Assembly (NCBI RefSeq): GCF_000219625.1
Contig: NC_018218.1
Span: 3,100,001-3,164,000 of the forward strand
Length of the DNA stretch: 64,000 nucleotides
Direction: 5' to 3'
Origin: Zymoseptoria tritici IPO323
Lineage: Eukaryota > Ascomycota > Dothideomycetes > Mycosphaerellales > Mycosphaerellaceae
Below the pieces are notes generated by a model. It was not told where the DNA came from. It worked only from the letters and a program-made list of their open reading frames with translations, and searched no databases. Positions within the stretch are counted from its first letter, which is position 1, and each line of letters starts with the position of its first letter. Below are positions 1-9,880 of the stretch, in pieces. Position numbers and translations under genes: made by a program.

Positions 1-31
1 CATACATACACAGAAACTAACGATTCTTCAG

Positions 32-304
32 AGAAGCGGTACAGACATCGATGAAGCCCTAGCGGCACTACAGGAATGGAAGGACAACATCTGGGTGATT
101 CAACAACTCGTCCAAAACGACATCAGCTCGACCAAGATCCGGCTGTTCCGTAGGCGCGACATGTCGATTCGATATCTGGTCCCAGAACAGGTCGTGCAGT
201 ACATCGAGGAGCACAGTCTGTACGACGAGGACGGCGTGGCGAGCACCAGCAGCAGCAAGGAGCGTCGAGCCGGTGAGAGTTCGGGTGTGTCAGGGAACTC
301 ATGA
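32..304 (+). CDS. NMA1: Nicotinamide mononucleotide adenylyltransferase, last exon (5' part outside window)
   Basis: This is the C-terminal end of an NMN/NaMN adenylyltransferase, which joins (nicotinate) mononucleotide to AMP in the last shared step of NAD synthesis. The family signature NDISSTKIR is followed by RRRDMSIRYLVP and VVQYIEEHSLY, matching the conserved C-terminal substrate-binding end of eukaryotic NMNATs. The tail DEDGVASTSSSKERR is hydrophilic and probably disordered. Bases 1-31 look like the end of an intron (CTAAC branch site, then TTCAG), so coding resumes at 32 in frame 2. Upstream exons lie outside the window. Family assignment is firm; the symbol follows the yeast NMA1/NMA2 pair and is only family-level. 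Confidence 0.88.
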   Translation, partial: RSGTDIDEALAALQEWKDNIWVIQQLVQNDISSTKIRLFRRRDMSIRYLVPEQVVQYIEEHSLYDEDGVASTSSSKERRAGESSGVSGNS

Positions 305-782
305 TCGATGTGAATCTTGAGAACTGCTCGCTTTGGAAGAGGTCTCGAGAGTGACAGACTCGAATTGGGAGAGAGTAGAATGGTGGCACGGCATCGCTGC
401 TGGGAGTTTACGATTGATGATTGCTTGTTACTGATATCCGACTGCCTGTGGAGGGATCGGGCATATTCGCTGCGGAAGACACGCGATCGCAAGGCCTGTA
501 AGAGCCGCTTTCTATTGTATTAATACATCTTCGCATTGGCCTTCTTCGGGATTGAACGGTAAGTGGAGAAGAATCGATGCGGATACTGTTTGCACTTGCC
601 GTCGAGATGGGAAACACGCGTCCCTTCCCGTCGAACGAGGCATCGACAATCCGCTTGGCATGTTCCGACGACAAACAAGACGGCACTTCATCACCTCGCG
701 ACTTGTCATCTCTCGAATCATCCCATCCTCCCTGTTCATCAACCCACCTTCAGGACAACGACACTCGCTCTCTCTCGTCGAA
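305..782. other. Intergenic, NMNAT end to GH16 start
   Basis: About 480 bases without a supported gene. The last 60 bases before the GH16 ATG are pyrimidine-rich (TCTCTCTCGTCG), as often seen just upstream of fungal start codons. The GH16 frame stays open upstream to 552, but the extension is basic and lacks a signal peptide, so I treat it as leader. Confidence 0.5.
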
Positions 783-2216
783 ATGCAGCCCCAACATCTC
801 CTCTCAACTTTCGCCCTCCTCCTCGCCTCTCCCACCGTTTCGGCCTTGTCCTACACCCTCCAGACTTCCCTCCAAGGCCCCGCCTTCTTCGATGCCTTCG
901 CTTTCCAGAACACCTGGGATCCCACCTTCGGCTACGTACACTACGTCGACCGTCCCACCGCCGAGTCCTTCGGCATGCTAAACCCCGTCGGAGCCAATAC
1001 CATCACCACCGGCGGCGCACCGGTCGTCTTCGGCGCGGAGCACACGCGTGTCCTCGATCCAGCGGCCAATCTGGGACGCCCTTCAGTGAAGTTGGTGAGC
1101 AAAGAGACCTGGACGAGAGGGCTGTTTGTGTTAGACTTGGAACATATGCCGGCGAATGTGTGTGGAAGCTGGCCGGCGTTTTGGATGTTGGGAAGTGGAG
1201 GTGATGGGCAGGGTGTGTGGCCGAAGTTTGGAGAGATTGACATCATTGAGTATATCAACGACTCGGGCGACAACCTTATGGCGTTGCATACGGCTCCAGG
1301 ATGTACGGTTGCTGGGGCTGGCCAGACGGGAACATTGCTCACGAATGATTGTGGCAAAGATGGTGGGTTCGCTGCTTGCGGTGTGGCTCCCACGCAGGCG
1401 AACAACTCTGGTGCTTCTTTCAACGCCAATGGAGGTGGTGTCTATGCCATGGAGTGGACTTCCGCCGCTATTCAGATCTGGTTCTTTCCTCGACAAAACA
1501 TTCCGTCGTCTCTTGTCAATGGAGACCCATCTCCAGACACATCGACCTTCGGCGTTCCATCTGCCAACTTCCAAGGCAGCTGCGACATCGACACGTACTT
1601 CTCCAACGCGTCCATGATCTTCGACATCGACTTCTGCGGCAGCTATGCCGGGCCCCTGTTTAACCACGGCGGCTGCCCAGTCCTCGACCCGACCAACGAG
1701 TGGACAAGCTGCAACAAATTCGTGGCCGCAAACCCGCAGGCCTACGTCGAATCCTACTGGGCGGTAAATTATCTGAACGTTTATCAGGCCGTCGCGGATA
1801 CTCCTCCTGTGGCTTCAAGCTCGCTGTCCTCTGTCACCCCGGCTGCGAGCTCGACTGCCGTCACGGCTAGTGGTGCTGAAGGGCGATCCTCGACACCGAG
1901 CGGCACGATCAATGCTCCTTCGAGCGCAACTTCTGTGCAGTTGCCTGCAACGAGTGTGCTTCCGCCGTCAGAGGCCGTACCGACACCGATACCAAGTGTA
2001 AGCAGCGTTACATCGTTATCGACTACTCCTCCGCCAGCACCTCCACCATCGCCAACGACTCCCACCGCCGTTCCGACCACACAGGATCCCGACAGCAGTC
2101 CTGTCATCGTCGTCGAGACGACCATCATCTACGTCACCACCACCGTGAGCGTAGCGCCGAACAGAGTTAGGGTGCAGATATTGCCGAGTACGCTACTGGT
2201 GACCAAGTCGCAGTAA
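783..2216 (+). CDS. Secreted GH16 endo-1,3(4)-beta-glucanase-like protein
   Basis: A single-exon gene encoding 477 residues, likely a glycoside hydrolase family 16 enzyme cutting beta-1,3(4)-glucan in the cell wall or outside the cell. The start at 783 gives a clear signal peptide (MQPQHLLSTFALLLASPTVSA). The GH16 catalytic core is GEIDIIEYIN, with predicted nucleophile Glu151 and acid/base Glu156. CGSWPAFWML just before it and the later cysteine-containing segments fit fungal GH16 proteins. From about residue 345 the chain turns into a Ser/Thr/Pro-rich tail likely to be O-glycosylated. No clear GPI signal is visible, since the end (LPSTLLVTKSQ) lacks a long hydrophobic segment. Wall remodelling versus glucan degradation cannot be told from sequence alone. 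Confidence 0.88.
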   Translation: MQPQHLLSTFALLLASPTVSALSYTLQTSLQGPAFFDAFAFQNTWDPTFGYVHYVDRPTAESFGMLNPVGANTITTGGAPVVFGAEHTRVLDPAANLGRPSVKLVSKETWTRGLFVLDLEHMPANVCGSWPAFWMLGSGGDGQGVWPKFGEIDIIEYINDSGDNLMALHTAPGCTVAGAGQTGTLLTNDCGKDGGFAACGVAPTQANNSGASFNANGGGVYAMEWTSAAIQIWFFPRQNIPSSLVNGDPSPDTSTFGVPSANFQGSCDIDTYFSNASMIFDIDFCGSYAGPLFNHGGCPVLDPTNEWTSCNKFVAANPQAYVESYWAVNYLNVYQAVADTPPVASSSLSSVTPAASSTAVTASGAEGRSSTPSGTINAPSSATSVQLPATSVLPPSEAVPTPIPSVSSVTSLSTTPPPAPPPSPTTPTAVPTTQDPDSSPVIVVETTIIYVTTTVSVAPNRVRVQILPSTLLVTKSQ

Positions 2217-2431
2217 GAGTTGGGACAACGAAGTGGGAAGACATAATGAGAAAGGCAATAATAGGATCCAAATGGAGGAACGTTTCTGCACTTGTCGATA
2301 TGGCATTCGGGCTGGATCTGACGGGTGCGATGGTAGCTGTCCAGGCGAAACCTTTCCTGCTCCGTTCAAAAATAAGTGAACAGTACCATGCTTACTCGTG
2401 GAGAAGGTTCGCGGAGCTTTCAACAGAGGTA

Positions 2432-2648
2432 CCTCCGTGCTTCCGCTCAAACTGCACACGCCAAGCTACCTAGGTGCACTCTGTATAGTCAAATGCAAGC
2501 GATAACAAGGAACCAAATTACCGATGGGACAGTTTCGTTGTCGTAGAACGGATCTCAATGCCGAGCTCACCAACCTTCCGCGCACTCCTCGCCCTACATG
2601 CTTCGCTCGATTAGCTTAGTCGGTGCAGTTTGAGCGGAAGCACGGAGG
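2432..2648. repeat. MITE-like element with 26-bp perfect inverted ends
   Basis: Positions 2432-2457 (starting CCTCCGTGCTTCCGCTCA) are the exact reverse complement of 2623-2648, enclosing 165 bp. Similarity continues weakly inward (AAGCTA on both arms). No coding capacity lies inside. An obvious target-site duplication is not visible, so it could be a non-autonomous DNA element or a foldback remnant. Confidence 0.6.
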
Positions 2649-2689
2649 CAGATGCGTGCAGGGGCTTTTGCATATTCGTGTTGGAACAT

Positions 2690-2765
2690 GGTGGGAAATC
2701 GTACAGATCAGTTAGCAAGGTGTTGCATAGTCTTGCAGGTACCGTATGGATGATCGATGAAAGCA
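2690..2765. repeat. Short copies of the dispersed ~33-bp repeat
   Basis: The segments CGTACAGATCAGTTAGCAAG and GCAGGTACCGTATGG resemble units of the longer arrays near 5.9 and 11.7 kb. Only one to two degenerate units are recognisable. Confidence 0.4.
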
Positions 2766-3183
2766 TACCTAAATTCCTACCGCTAGGTTGCTTGGTTTCT
2801 CCCTATAGTAAGTGAGTCCATATCATGCTGTTTGAAGAAGATGATGGAGCTCGACTCCCCCGTCTATGGTTGATGGCGCTATACGCTATACGACGTACGA
2901 AGCTTCGTAGTGACCCGGGTCGGACCAACTAGAATCACCGACCACGTTAGCGGATGGACCCTGGATCCTTAAGGTCAACCCATCATCAACTGCATTGATT
3001 GCTTGATTGCATCCTCGTTCATCGTCTTCCCGGAGAAGGAGCGTCTTTTGGGCAGAACCAGGCTGCCGTCGAATACATCAGGACTTTCGGATCCAGCTAA
3101 TTTCTGGACACCAGCACCATCAACTACCTCAGATCAGAAGAAACAAACACCAGACGACTAACTCACTCATATCAACCATCACT

Positions 3184-5099
3184 ATGAACACCCTCATCCG
3201 TCTCGCGGCAGCACACGTCACCTCCTTCTATCTCACCACCCGCACCTCCCTGCCCGTTCCTGGCCTGTATCTGACCACTTTTCTCCTCTTCCTGACCCAG
3301 TTCTTCCTCACAACAATCTACAATGTGGTCCTCTACCCACGCTTCCTCAGTCCCCTTCGCCACATCCCGCAACCCCCCGGATCGCACTGGTTGACCGGCC
3401 ACACGCGGAAGATCATGCGAGAGCCGAGCGGGTTCCCGGCGAGAGAGTGGGTGAAGAGTGTGGAGAGCAAGGGCGGGTTGATTCGGTATAGTAATTGGGG
3501 CAGGGAGAGGGTTGTTCCTTGCACGCCGGCGGCGTTGGGTATGTTGAATCTTTCGTTAATGTTGTCATGTTGTTGTCGATTTTGATGGGTCGGAGGAGGG
3601 AGGATGTGATGTCGGAGTCTTGAACACGGACTGATGAATTGTGCTCCCCACAGCCGAAGTGCTCGTCACCAAAAACTACGACTTTGTGAAACCCGATCAA
3701 CTCAAGCATGGACTTGGCCGCATCCTCGGTCGTGGAATCCTTCTTACCGAGGGCGAGGAGCACAAGTTCCAGCGTAAGAACCTCTCGCCTGCATTCGCCT
3801 TTCGCCACATCAAGGAGATCTATCCCGTGTTCTGGAAGAAGTCGCAAGAGTTGGCGGCATGTTTGGCTGTGGCTTCAAAGGTCGAGGCGGGCGATGCTCC
3901 GGTCAAAGACGGCGATGCCAAAGACGAAGAACACAAACATGCTCTCGGAACTATCAACGTCGGCAACTGGTCCTCACGCGCTACCCTCGACATCATCGGC
4001 CTGAGTGGTATGGGTCAGGACTTCAACTCGCTCGCGGATCCCAGCAACAAACTCAGCCAGACGTATGCCAATGTCTTGCGACTACCACCAGGCAACATAC
4101 TCACCAAGATCCTCCAATTTGCGCCCATGTTCCTACCACACTGGCTCCTTGCTGCTCTTCCCATCAAACGCAACGCAGATCTCAACGAAGCGACGACAGT
4201 GATCAAACAGACCTGTCGAGAACTCATCGCTTCAAAAAGAGCTCTCCTCGAGAAGTCCGAGAAGTCTGACGATACCTCGAATCGGGATATTCTTTCTGTC
4301 GCACTGCAGTCCAACGCCTTCGACGACGAGAACCTCGTCAACCAACTCATGACCTTCCTCGTCGCCGGCCATGAGACAACAGCGACGAGCATGATCTGGG
4401 CCATCTACGCTTTGTGCAAGTATCCCGACATCCAAACCAAACTCCGCGAAGCGATTCGCAAGTCCATTCCCAGCTTGGACAGCGATATCACCGCGCAGGA
4501 CATTGATGATTGCCATTACTTGCAGGCGTTCTGTCAGGAGGTGCTGAGACTGTGGCCGCCGGTCAGTCTGACTCTGAGGATCGCAGGGAGGGACACCGTC
4601 ATCCAGGATCAAGTGTTGCCGAAGGGAACGACGGTGTTACTTGTGCCGGTGGCGGTCAACGTCAGCGAGGAGCTGTGGGGAAGCGACGTAAGTCGTCTTC
4701 ATACTATTCGATCTGTTACGAACGTGATGCTGACGAGACTCCACAACTAGGCCATGGAATTCAACCCGTCTCGCTGGCTGAACGCTGACGGCAAATGCAA
4801 CGCCTCTGGCTCCGCCAAGTCGAACTACTCCTTCCTTAGTATGCCTTCCCTTTCATCCCTCCCTCAACCGCATCTGCTAACTCTTGATAGCCTTCCTCCA
4901 CGGTCCTCGCTCTTGCATTGGTCAAAAATTCGCCGTCGCCGAGTTCGCCTGCCTCCTCGCCGCGTGGATCGGGAAGTTCAACACGACGTTCGAAGAAGGG
5001 TGTCCGCATGCGGAGGGAGAGGTGCAGATCAAAGGAGGTATTACAGCAAAGCCCGCGGGCGGGTTGTGGTGTAATGTGGAGGAGGTGGAGGGATGGTGA
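3184..5099 (+). CDS. Cytochrome P450 monooxygenase, four exons
   Basis: Exons are 3184-3538, 3654-4687, 4751-4838 and 4891-5099, giving 561 residues. The N-terminus has hydrophobic membrane-anchor segments (roughly residues 20-55) followed by a proline-rich hinge (HIPQPPGSHW). The oxygen-binding I-helix reads AGHETTAT, the K-helix EVLRLWPP gives the ExxR motif, FNPSRW is the PERF-like segment, and FLHGPRSCIG carries the haem ligand Cys501. It is therefore a complete ER-bound class II enzyme needing a P450 reductase. Introns have good signals (CTGAT and CTAAC branch sites; CACAG, ACTAG, GATAG acceptors). Substrate and CYP subfamily cannot be read from sequence. No biosynthetic cluster neighbours are visible, so general lipid or xenobiotic oxidation is as likely as secondary metabolism. 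Confidence 0.93.
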
Positions 5100-5611
5100 A
5101 CCAAGAGAGTAAGGACTCAGAGTTGCGATAGACATGGAAAGGGGCGTTCGAGCAATTGGGTCGACAGGAGAGACAGCAAAACTGAACATGCTCAGAAGTC
5201 GTGCAAATCAGATCCCTGGGAGACTCAAACTTCTCGGTGTAGAACTCTCGATTTGAGCTTGATGTGGTGGTCCTGTAGGCTTCCAGAGCCTCGTTCATGG
5301 TGGGGTCTCGTGGTGGAGCCAAGTCGGTTCGGAAGGCATTGGAGAGGACGTGTGAGGAACGAGAGGGCGATCTTTTCGTGGACACGGTCGAGTCTAAGGA
5401 GTAAGAACACGTTCTCGATTGCACGGCTCGTTCTTCGCGATGTCACAATGCACGAAGGGATCAGTAGCAGCCAGCGTATATCTGATCGCGTCTCGGCCTG
5501 CAAAGCAACGAACGAGCGATTTATGATGCACATTGAGACACCATAAACGGATTTTTGTGATCAGTATGAAAACTACGCACAGCCGTTCTATGTCTGGGCA
5601 TGCCTGTTTCA
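5100..5611. other. Intergenic, downstream of P450
   Basis: Open frames on both strands overlap one another and show no recognisable family. Nothing supported here. Confidence 0.4.
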
Positions 5612-5774
5612 GCTGCGGTGGCCGAGTGGTAAGCACGATAGTGATATCAACATCCGTGTGAACCCCACATTAATGTCCCAATTAGGTCTAAGGCGGTAGA
5701 TTTAAGAAATAACGTCATTGTTACCGAAATCTCTACTGGGGAAACCCGCGCGCGTTCAAACCGCGTCCGCGTAT
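5612..5774 (+). tRNA. tRNA-Leu(UAA)-like locus, doubly interrupted, possibly a pseudogene
   Basis: After removing two insertions the sequence folds as a type II leucine tRNA: TG at 8-9, D stem GCC/GGC, D loop GAGTGGTCTAA, anticodon arm GTAGA-TTTAAGC-TCTAC with anticodon TAA (5703-5705), variable arm TGGGGAAACCCGC, T arm GCGCG-TTCAAAC-CGCGT. An ordinary tRNA intron of 24 nt (5707-5730) follows position 37. A second, 57-nt insertion (5629-5685) splits the D loop. The acceptor stem GCTGCGG/CCGCGTA pairs at positions 4-7 plus a T-G wobble, but fails at the two outermost pairs. No oligo-T run follows for about 70 bases. I read it as a real tRNA-derived locus whose function is doubtful. Confidence 0.65.
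5629..5685 (+). other. 57-nt intron-like insertion in the tRNA D loop
   Basis: The insert begins GTAAGC, has TTAAT (fits YTRAY) with its branch A at 5673, and ends AATTAG. The branch-to-acceptor distance is 12 nt, normal for fungi. Excising it exactly joins GAGTG to GTCTAA and recreates the standard D loop. It can equally be described as an insertion flanked by a GGT direct repeat. Confidence 0.55.
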
Positions 5775-7552
5775 GTTCTGGCCCTTACTCCTTTATTATC
5801 CAATGTGTTCTAATTCCTTCGCTAGAGCATCATCAATTGCATAATCGTTTTTTTGTTTTTGCTCGCTCAATTGAGCTGGAAGTGCTATATATGCGTACAG
5901 GCAAGTTAGTGAGACATGCTGAATAGTTGGATAGGTCGGTTAGGAGACATGCTATTTGGCGTACGGGTAGCTTTAGCAGACATACTAAATACTCGAGAAG
6001 TCAGCAAGACGTGTTATATATTGGTACAGGTACCGTGCTGTATCAGATAGACGTAATGGTAGCTCTCTCTCGCTGTCCAGCTAATCTTGTTCCTGACCTT
6101 GAGAGACCGCCAAAGACCTGAATCTTCGTTCGTACTACACCCTTGAACAGCAAGTGCTTGCCGACTACTCGAAGCATTTAGGCTTCAAGCAAGACGAGTG
6201 TCAAATCTAGAAACGGACCCCTTTGTAAAAGCTGATGTAGAATTCGCTGTGCACATGTCCAGACCCCAGAGTTATGCTTGAATGGCCTGCTGTAGGGCCC
6301 TGTCCCCATCTCGGCCGGCATGCTTCACCGGTGCGGTTGAACTGAGGCCGCTTGTATATGTACACAGCGGTGTGATCTATATAATCTCTGGCCGCGACTC
6401 TGATCCCATCATTCTTCATACTGTCTGAAGTCATCATGGACATGACGGCCTCACACTTTGGCTTGTACAGGCTCAAAGCCTCTCTGGATAACACCTCGAG
6501 CAATCTGGAGTATATCGGTGTCGTCGCCATATCGCATTCGACTACCTGCCGTATTGACGAGTATGAATGTAAAGATAAGTGCTTGTGGAGCTCAAGCATC
6601 TCGTGTTTTGGCGACTTGAAAGTGGAACAGTCGGCGCTGACTTTGAACAGATCTTGTTCACAAAGAAGCTTGAAATGTCCTTCAGAGTACCTCGCCGTCT
6701 GTCCTCGAAATACGATCGATCTCAGCCCATCGCCGTCGTCAAAGCATACCGCATGCTGTCAGCTGATACCGCCTTGACTCTTCAGCCGGACATCTATCCG
6801 GGGTTCACCGTCGCCTCACTTTCATCGGCGTAGTCAGCCGAAAGTGGTGGCGATTGTCTATCGTCGGCTGAAGGCGTGTTTCACCAGATCAACGACGAAC
6901 CATGCCCATGGATGTGCAACCAGACCAGTGTATGGAGGTGTCGGTGAATGATATCTTCTAATGGTGATCGTGAGCGATCGATGAAGCCATACCTTATCCA
7001 ATTGCGGGTGCGACGGGACCTCTAACACGATTAGTAATACGAGAAGATTCGTCTCACCATCCATGGATGGAGCTGGACCCGGGTCGAGATGGCTCAGCAC
7101 CGCCACGTCAGGCAAAGTCGGTCTCTCGTCAGGTCGCAACGAGATGCAATTCGCCGTCAGCTTTAACAAAACAGTGAGTCACGCTCTCTGCGAACTGACG
7201 CATACACTCTGCCTATCGGAGTGGACACCACTGACCAAGAAGCAGGTGACCGAGAGAGTGAAGCCTGCTGGTCGCTGCCACGTACAGTCAACACACCAGT
7301 GCGACGGGTACCCACTTAAACCATGTCACGTGCAAGGGACCCTTGGTGTGATTGAGGCCGACGGAAGGTGCGGCCCGCGTTAAGCGAGCCAATTAAATCA
7401 GTCTATCTGACTTCACTTGACGAACTAATTGATTACAAAGCAAAATCCGGGAAAGAATGGATAGCTGAAAATTCAGCTTGACTTCGCACCCTCACCGCTC
7501 CACAACCACCAACACCACCATCTCGAAACCGCTCCCAATCGATTCGCCGGCA
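5775..7552. other. Gene-poor stretch with repeat cluster
   Basis: Apart from the repeat cluster at 5885-6045 I find no gene. A 130-codon minus-strand frame (6599-6207) and an 84-codon plus-strand frame (6579-6833) have no recognisable motif. A short imperfect inverted repeat (CGCCTCACTTTC versus GAAAGTGGTGGCG) lies near 6805-6852. Confidence 0.4.
5885..6045. repeat. Degenerate ~33-bp tandem repeat cluster
   Basis: About five units read roughly GCGTACAGGTAGTTAGC followed by AAGACATGCTA, for example GCGTACAGGCAAGTTAG, then GAGACATGCTGA; GTCGGTTAGGAGACATGCTA; GCGTACGGGTAGCTTTAG. Spacing between equivalent points is 30-34 bases. The same family recurs at 11620-11930 and near 2700. Confidence 0.6.
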
Positions 7553-8986
7553 TCAATAGCCCGTGTGGCGACCTTTACGCGCAATCACCTTCTCGCAACG
7601 CGACCGAAACGAGCCCGTAATCCGACCGATATCGTGCTCCGTCAGCGAGTCCCATACCTCTTGGATTTGCTGTCTGTGGACCTCTGGAGTCGACGGCAAT
7701 GGGTAGAAACGATTCAGGCGATACTTCATAATGGCCCACACGTTCTCAATTGGATTGAGGTCTGGTGAATTGGCTGGCCAGACGTCGAGACTGTGAGGGA
7801 TCTCAAGGCGATCCAGCTCGTTGCGGAAGGCTGGAGCTTTGTGGACCGATGCACCGTCCAGCATGAGCATTGGCATGGCATCGTGGGTGACCGAGATATC
7901 CACATCACCGTTGACAGCATCGTCGACAATGGCGTCCTCGGCCACAGGTGTTGGGCTTCCAAAGCGGCCGTCAATTGTCTCGAAGGCGCTCTCGAAGGAT
8001 TCGACACCGCTGTCGAATTGCTCTTGCAGTCGCAACGCAGCCTCTGCATCACCACACTCACGCCAAAAGCGGTGCAGCTCTGGTATCACATGCTCCTTCA
8101 GGCTCGCAGCGGTCATCTTGCCCCATTGATTGTTCCAGAAGATGAGTCTGCTCTTCTTGTTACCGCAGATGAAGCCAAACACCAGCTGCGTCTTCTGGCG
8201 CCGGTATTTTGGCCCAAGACAGTCCGGATCAAACACCTCATCAGCACGACGAATAACCAGAAACTTCTGTTGACCACCTTGGCCAAACGCAGCTGAATCA
8301 CCGAACTGGAAGGTCCGGCCATTGTTGCTCTGATCAATGCACCACTGACCGAACTGTGGCCTTAAATCGAGTCCATCAGCATCCAAGAACGGCGCTCGTT
8401 TGGCCACTCGCTTGAAGTATCCACGCTCGTTGAGCCTGCGGCGAATGGTGTCGACCGAGCATACCAATTCGAGCTGCTCTTTGATCTGCTGATAGGTCGC
8501 TCTGCGTCCTTCTGCGCTGCCAGTGACATAGTCGATGATCCGGTTGGCCACAGGGGTGCCAAACTGACGCAGTCCGTGCAGGTGACTGTGAAGGTGTCGA
8601 CCAGGTGTTGCTGCCTCATTCGCCACCCTCTGAACGGTGGTATATGGCTCATCAAGAGCAGCTGCAATGCGAGCAAAGGTCCAGCCAGCGATGCGTTTGA
8701 GAGCCTTGATTTGCTGACGAATGGTGTATGGAATGAGCCCTCGATCAACATGCACTGGTTGCTCGAACGCTGCTGGCTCGGCTGCTGGCTCAGCTGCTGG
8801 CTCTGGCTCAGGTGTCGCTGGAGCTGGAGCTGGCCATGGCAACAGTCGTCGACCGACCATGCCATTCGCGAGCACTGGACGGTGACCAACGACACGAGCT
8901 GCTGAAGGAAGGGGGTGTTGTGGTGGATCAAAGGCGTCGGAGCTGCTGGAGCTTGCAAACGAGTGTTGTGGATTGATATAGGGCAT
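7553..8986 (-). mobile_element. Tc1/mariner-type DDE transposase, open and apparently intact
   Basis: An uninterrupted frame of 477 codons starting at the ATG at 8986; the frame stays open to 9040, giving 495. The first ~90 residues are Pro/Ala/Glu-rich with imperfect PAAEPAAE repeats. Two helix-turn-helix segments follow (IPYTIRQQIKALKRIAGWTF and TYQQIKEQLELVCSVDTIRR). The catalytic core shows FGDSA, then MLMLDGASVHKA, then ANSPDLNPIENVW, the classic Tc1/mariner end. By my count 36 residues separate the second Asp from the Glu. About 50 acidic residues are inserted between QEQFDSGVESFESAFETIDG and VDISVTHD. The protein would cut and paste the element at TA sites. I could not identify terminal inverted repeats, so the element's limits are unknown. 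Confidence 0.85.
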
Positions 8987-9040
8987 TGCGAGTGAACAGA
9001 CAATTGAAGGGACAGTGGAGGTTTGGATACACCAATTCAC

Positions 9041-9880
9041 TGCGATCTACCACCATATATATGCACCAGCAACCCACCTTCTGTCGCAGGCAACGCGGTC
9101 ACGAATACGAGCACACGAACGACGTGCTCACACCGCTTAAAACCTCCACCAGCGGTGGCTACACCGCTCACCAAACACCGCTCTGATAGCGCTGACAGCA
9201 GCGACACCAATGTGAAGCCATTGAAGGCTGATGAACTGATATACAAGGGCATGGCCATGCAACATGCTTAACAGCCTTGCAAGCGTTCACAAGCGTTCAA
9301 CCGGTCGCTCTGAACCATGGTTAGCACCCTCACAGCCGTTCAACCGGTAGCTCTAAACCATGGTTAGCACCCTCACAACCTTGCTAATCACACGCACCAC
9401 CATGCACAGACAACAACACCACCAATCAATCCATCGACAAGCCCTGCAAAAGCGACCAAGAGCGGTTAATCACCACCGGCTCTGCGAGGTGACTGTACAA
9501 ATAGTAAACGCGTCTCCCCCGGGCGCAGCTTCCGACCCGGCGGTACTTCTCATCCCGCTTTCCCGCGCGCCACCGCAAATCTACATTTCTCAAAATTTGC
9601 TGCCTCAGGACCACTTGAACCTCTACCACAACAACCCATCCAACAGTGAGGACGCTTGCTGGGCAGAACACGACCGATTTATCTTTCGAACTTTGCGTCA
9701 ACGTCCCATAATAATCAGCAACGATCTCTGTCTACCCCTGCTGCGCCCCTTCAATCTGACCTCCGACCCTTCCGCCGGCCAGGATTTTGCGCAGCACGAC
9801 TAACTCCGCGTCGTCGATTTCTACGTCGCCACTCGACGGAAACACAAACGTTCAATCTCGACTCACCGATCGGAGAGAGC
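9041..9880. other. Upstream region of transposase and of zinc-finger gene
   Basis: The left half should carry the transposase promoter and element end, including repeated CACCGCT words (9138-9182) and the 43-bp tandem repeat. The right half is the leader of the zinc-finger gene; its frame is open from 9656, but the extension looks non-coding. Confidence 0.4.
9294..9379. repeat. 43-bp tandem repeat, two copies
   Basis: CGTTCAACCGGTCGCTCTGA at 9294 recurs as CGTTCAACCGGTAGCTCTAA at 9337, both continuing into the palindrome AACCATGGTT and GCACCCTCAC. Only a few bases differ between copies. GCACCCTCAC also occurs at about 7486 on the other side of the transposase, in direct orientation. Confidence 0.75.

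Larger units (their letters stand above)
2217..3183. other. Intergenic, GH16 to P450
   Basis: No gene is supported here. The stretch holds a MITE-like inverted repeat (2432-2648) and one or two copies of the dispersed ~33-bp repeat (about 2700-2760). The last 100 bases are the P450 leader. Confidence 0.5.

Noticed and set aside
552..782. N-terminal extension of the GH16 frame
   Set aside because: It would bury the signal peptide behind 77 basic residues; the ATG at 783 is the sensible start.
6207..6599. 130-codon minus-strand frame starting MLELHKHLSLHSYSS
   Set aside because: Looked at as a possible gene remnant, but no family could be recognised and no flanking exon joins it.
7381..9480. 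Terminal inverted repeats for the transposase
   Set aside because: I compared both flanks by eye. Only direct similarity (GCACCCTCAC) was found, not inverted ends, so no element boundary is claimed.
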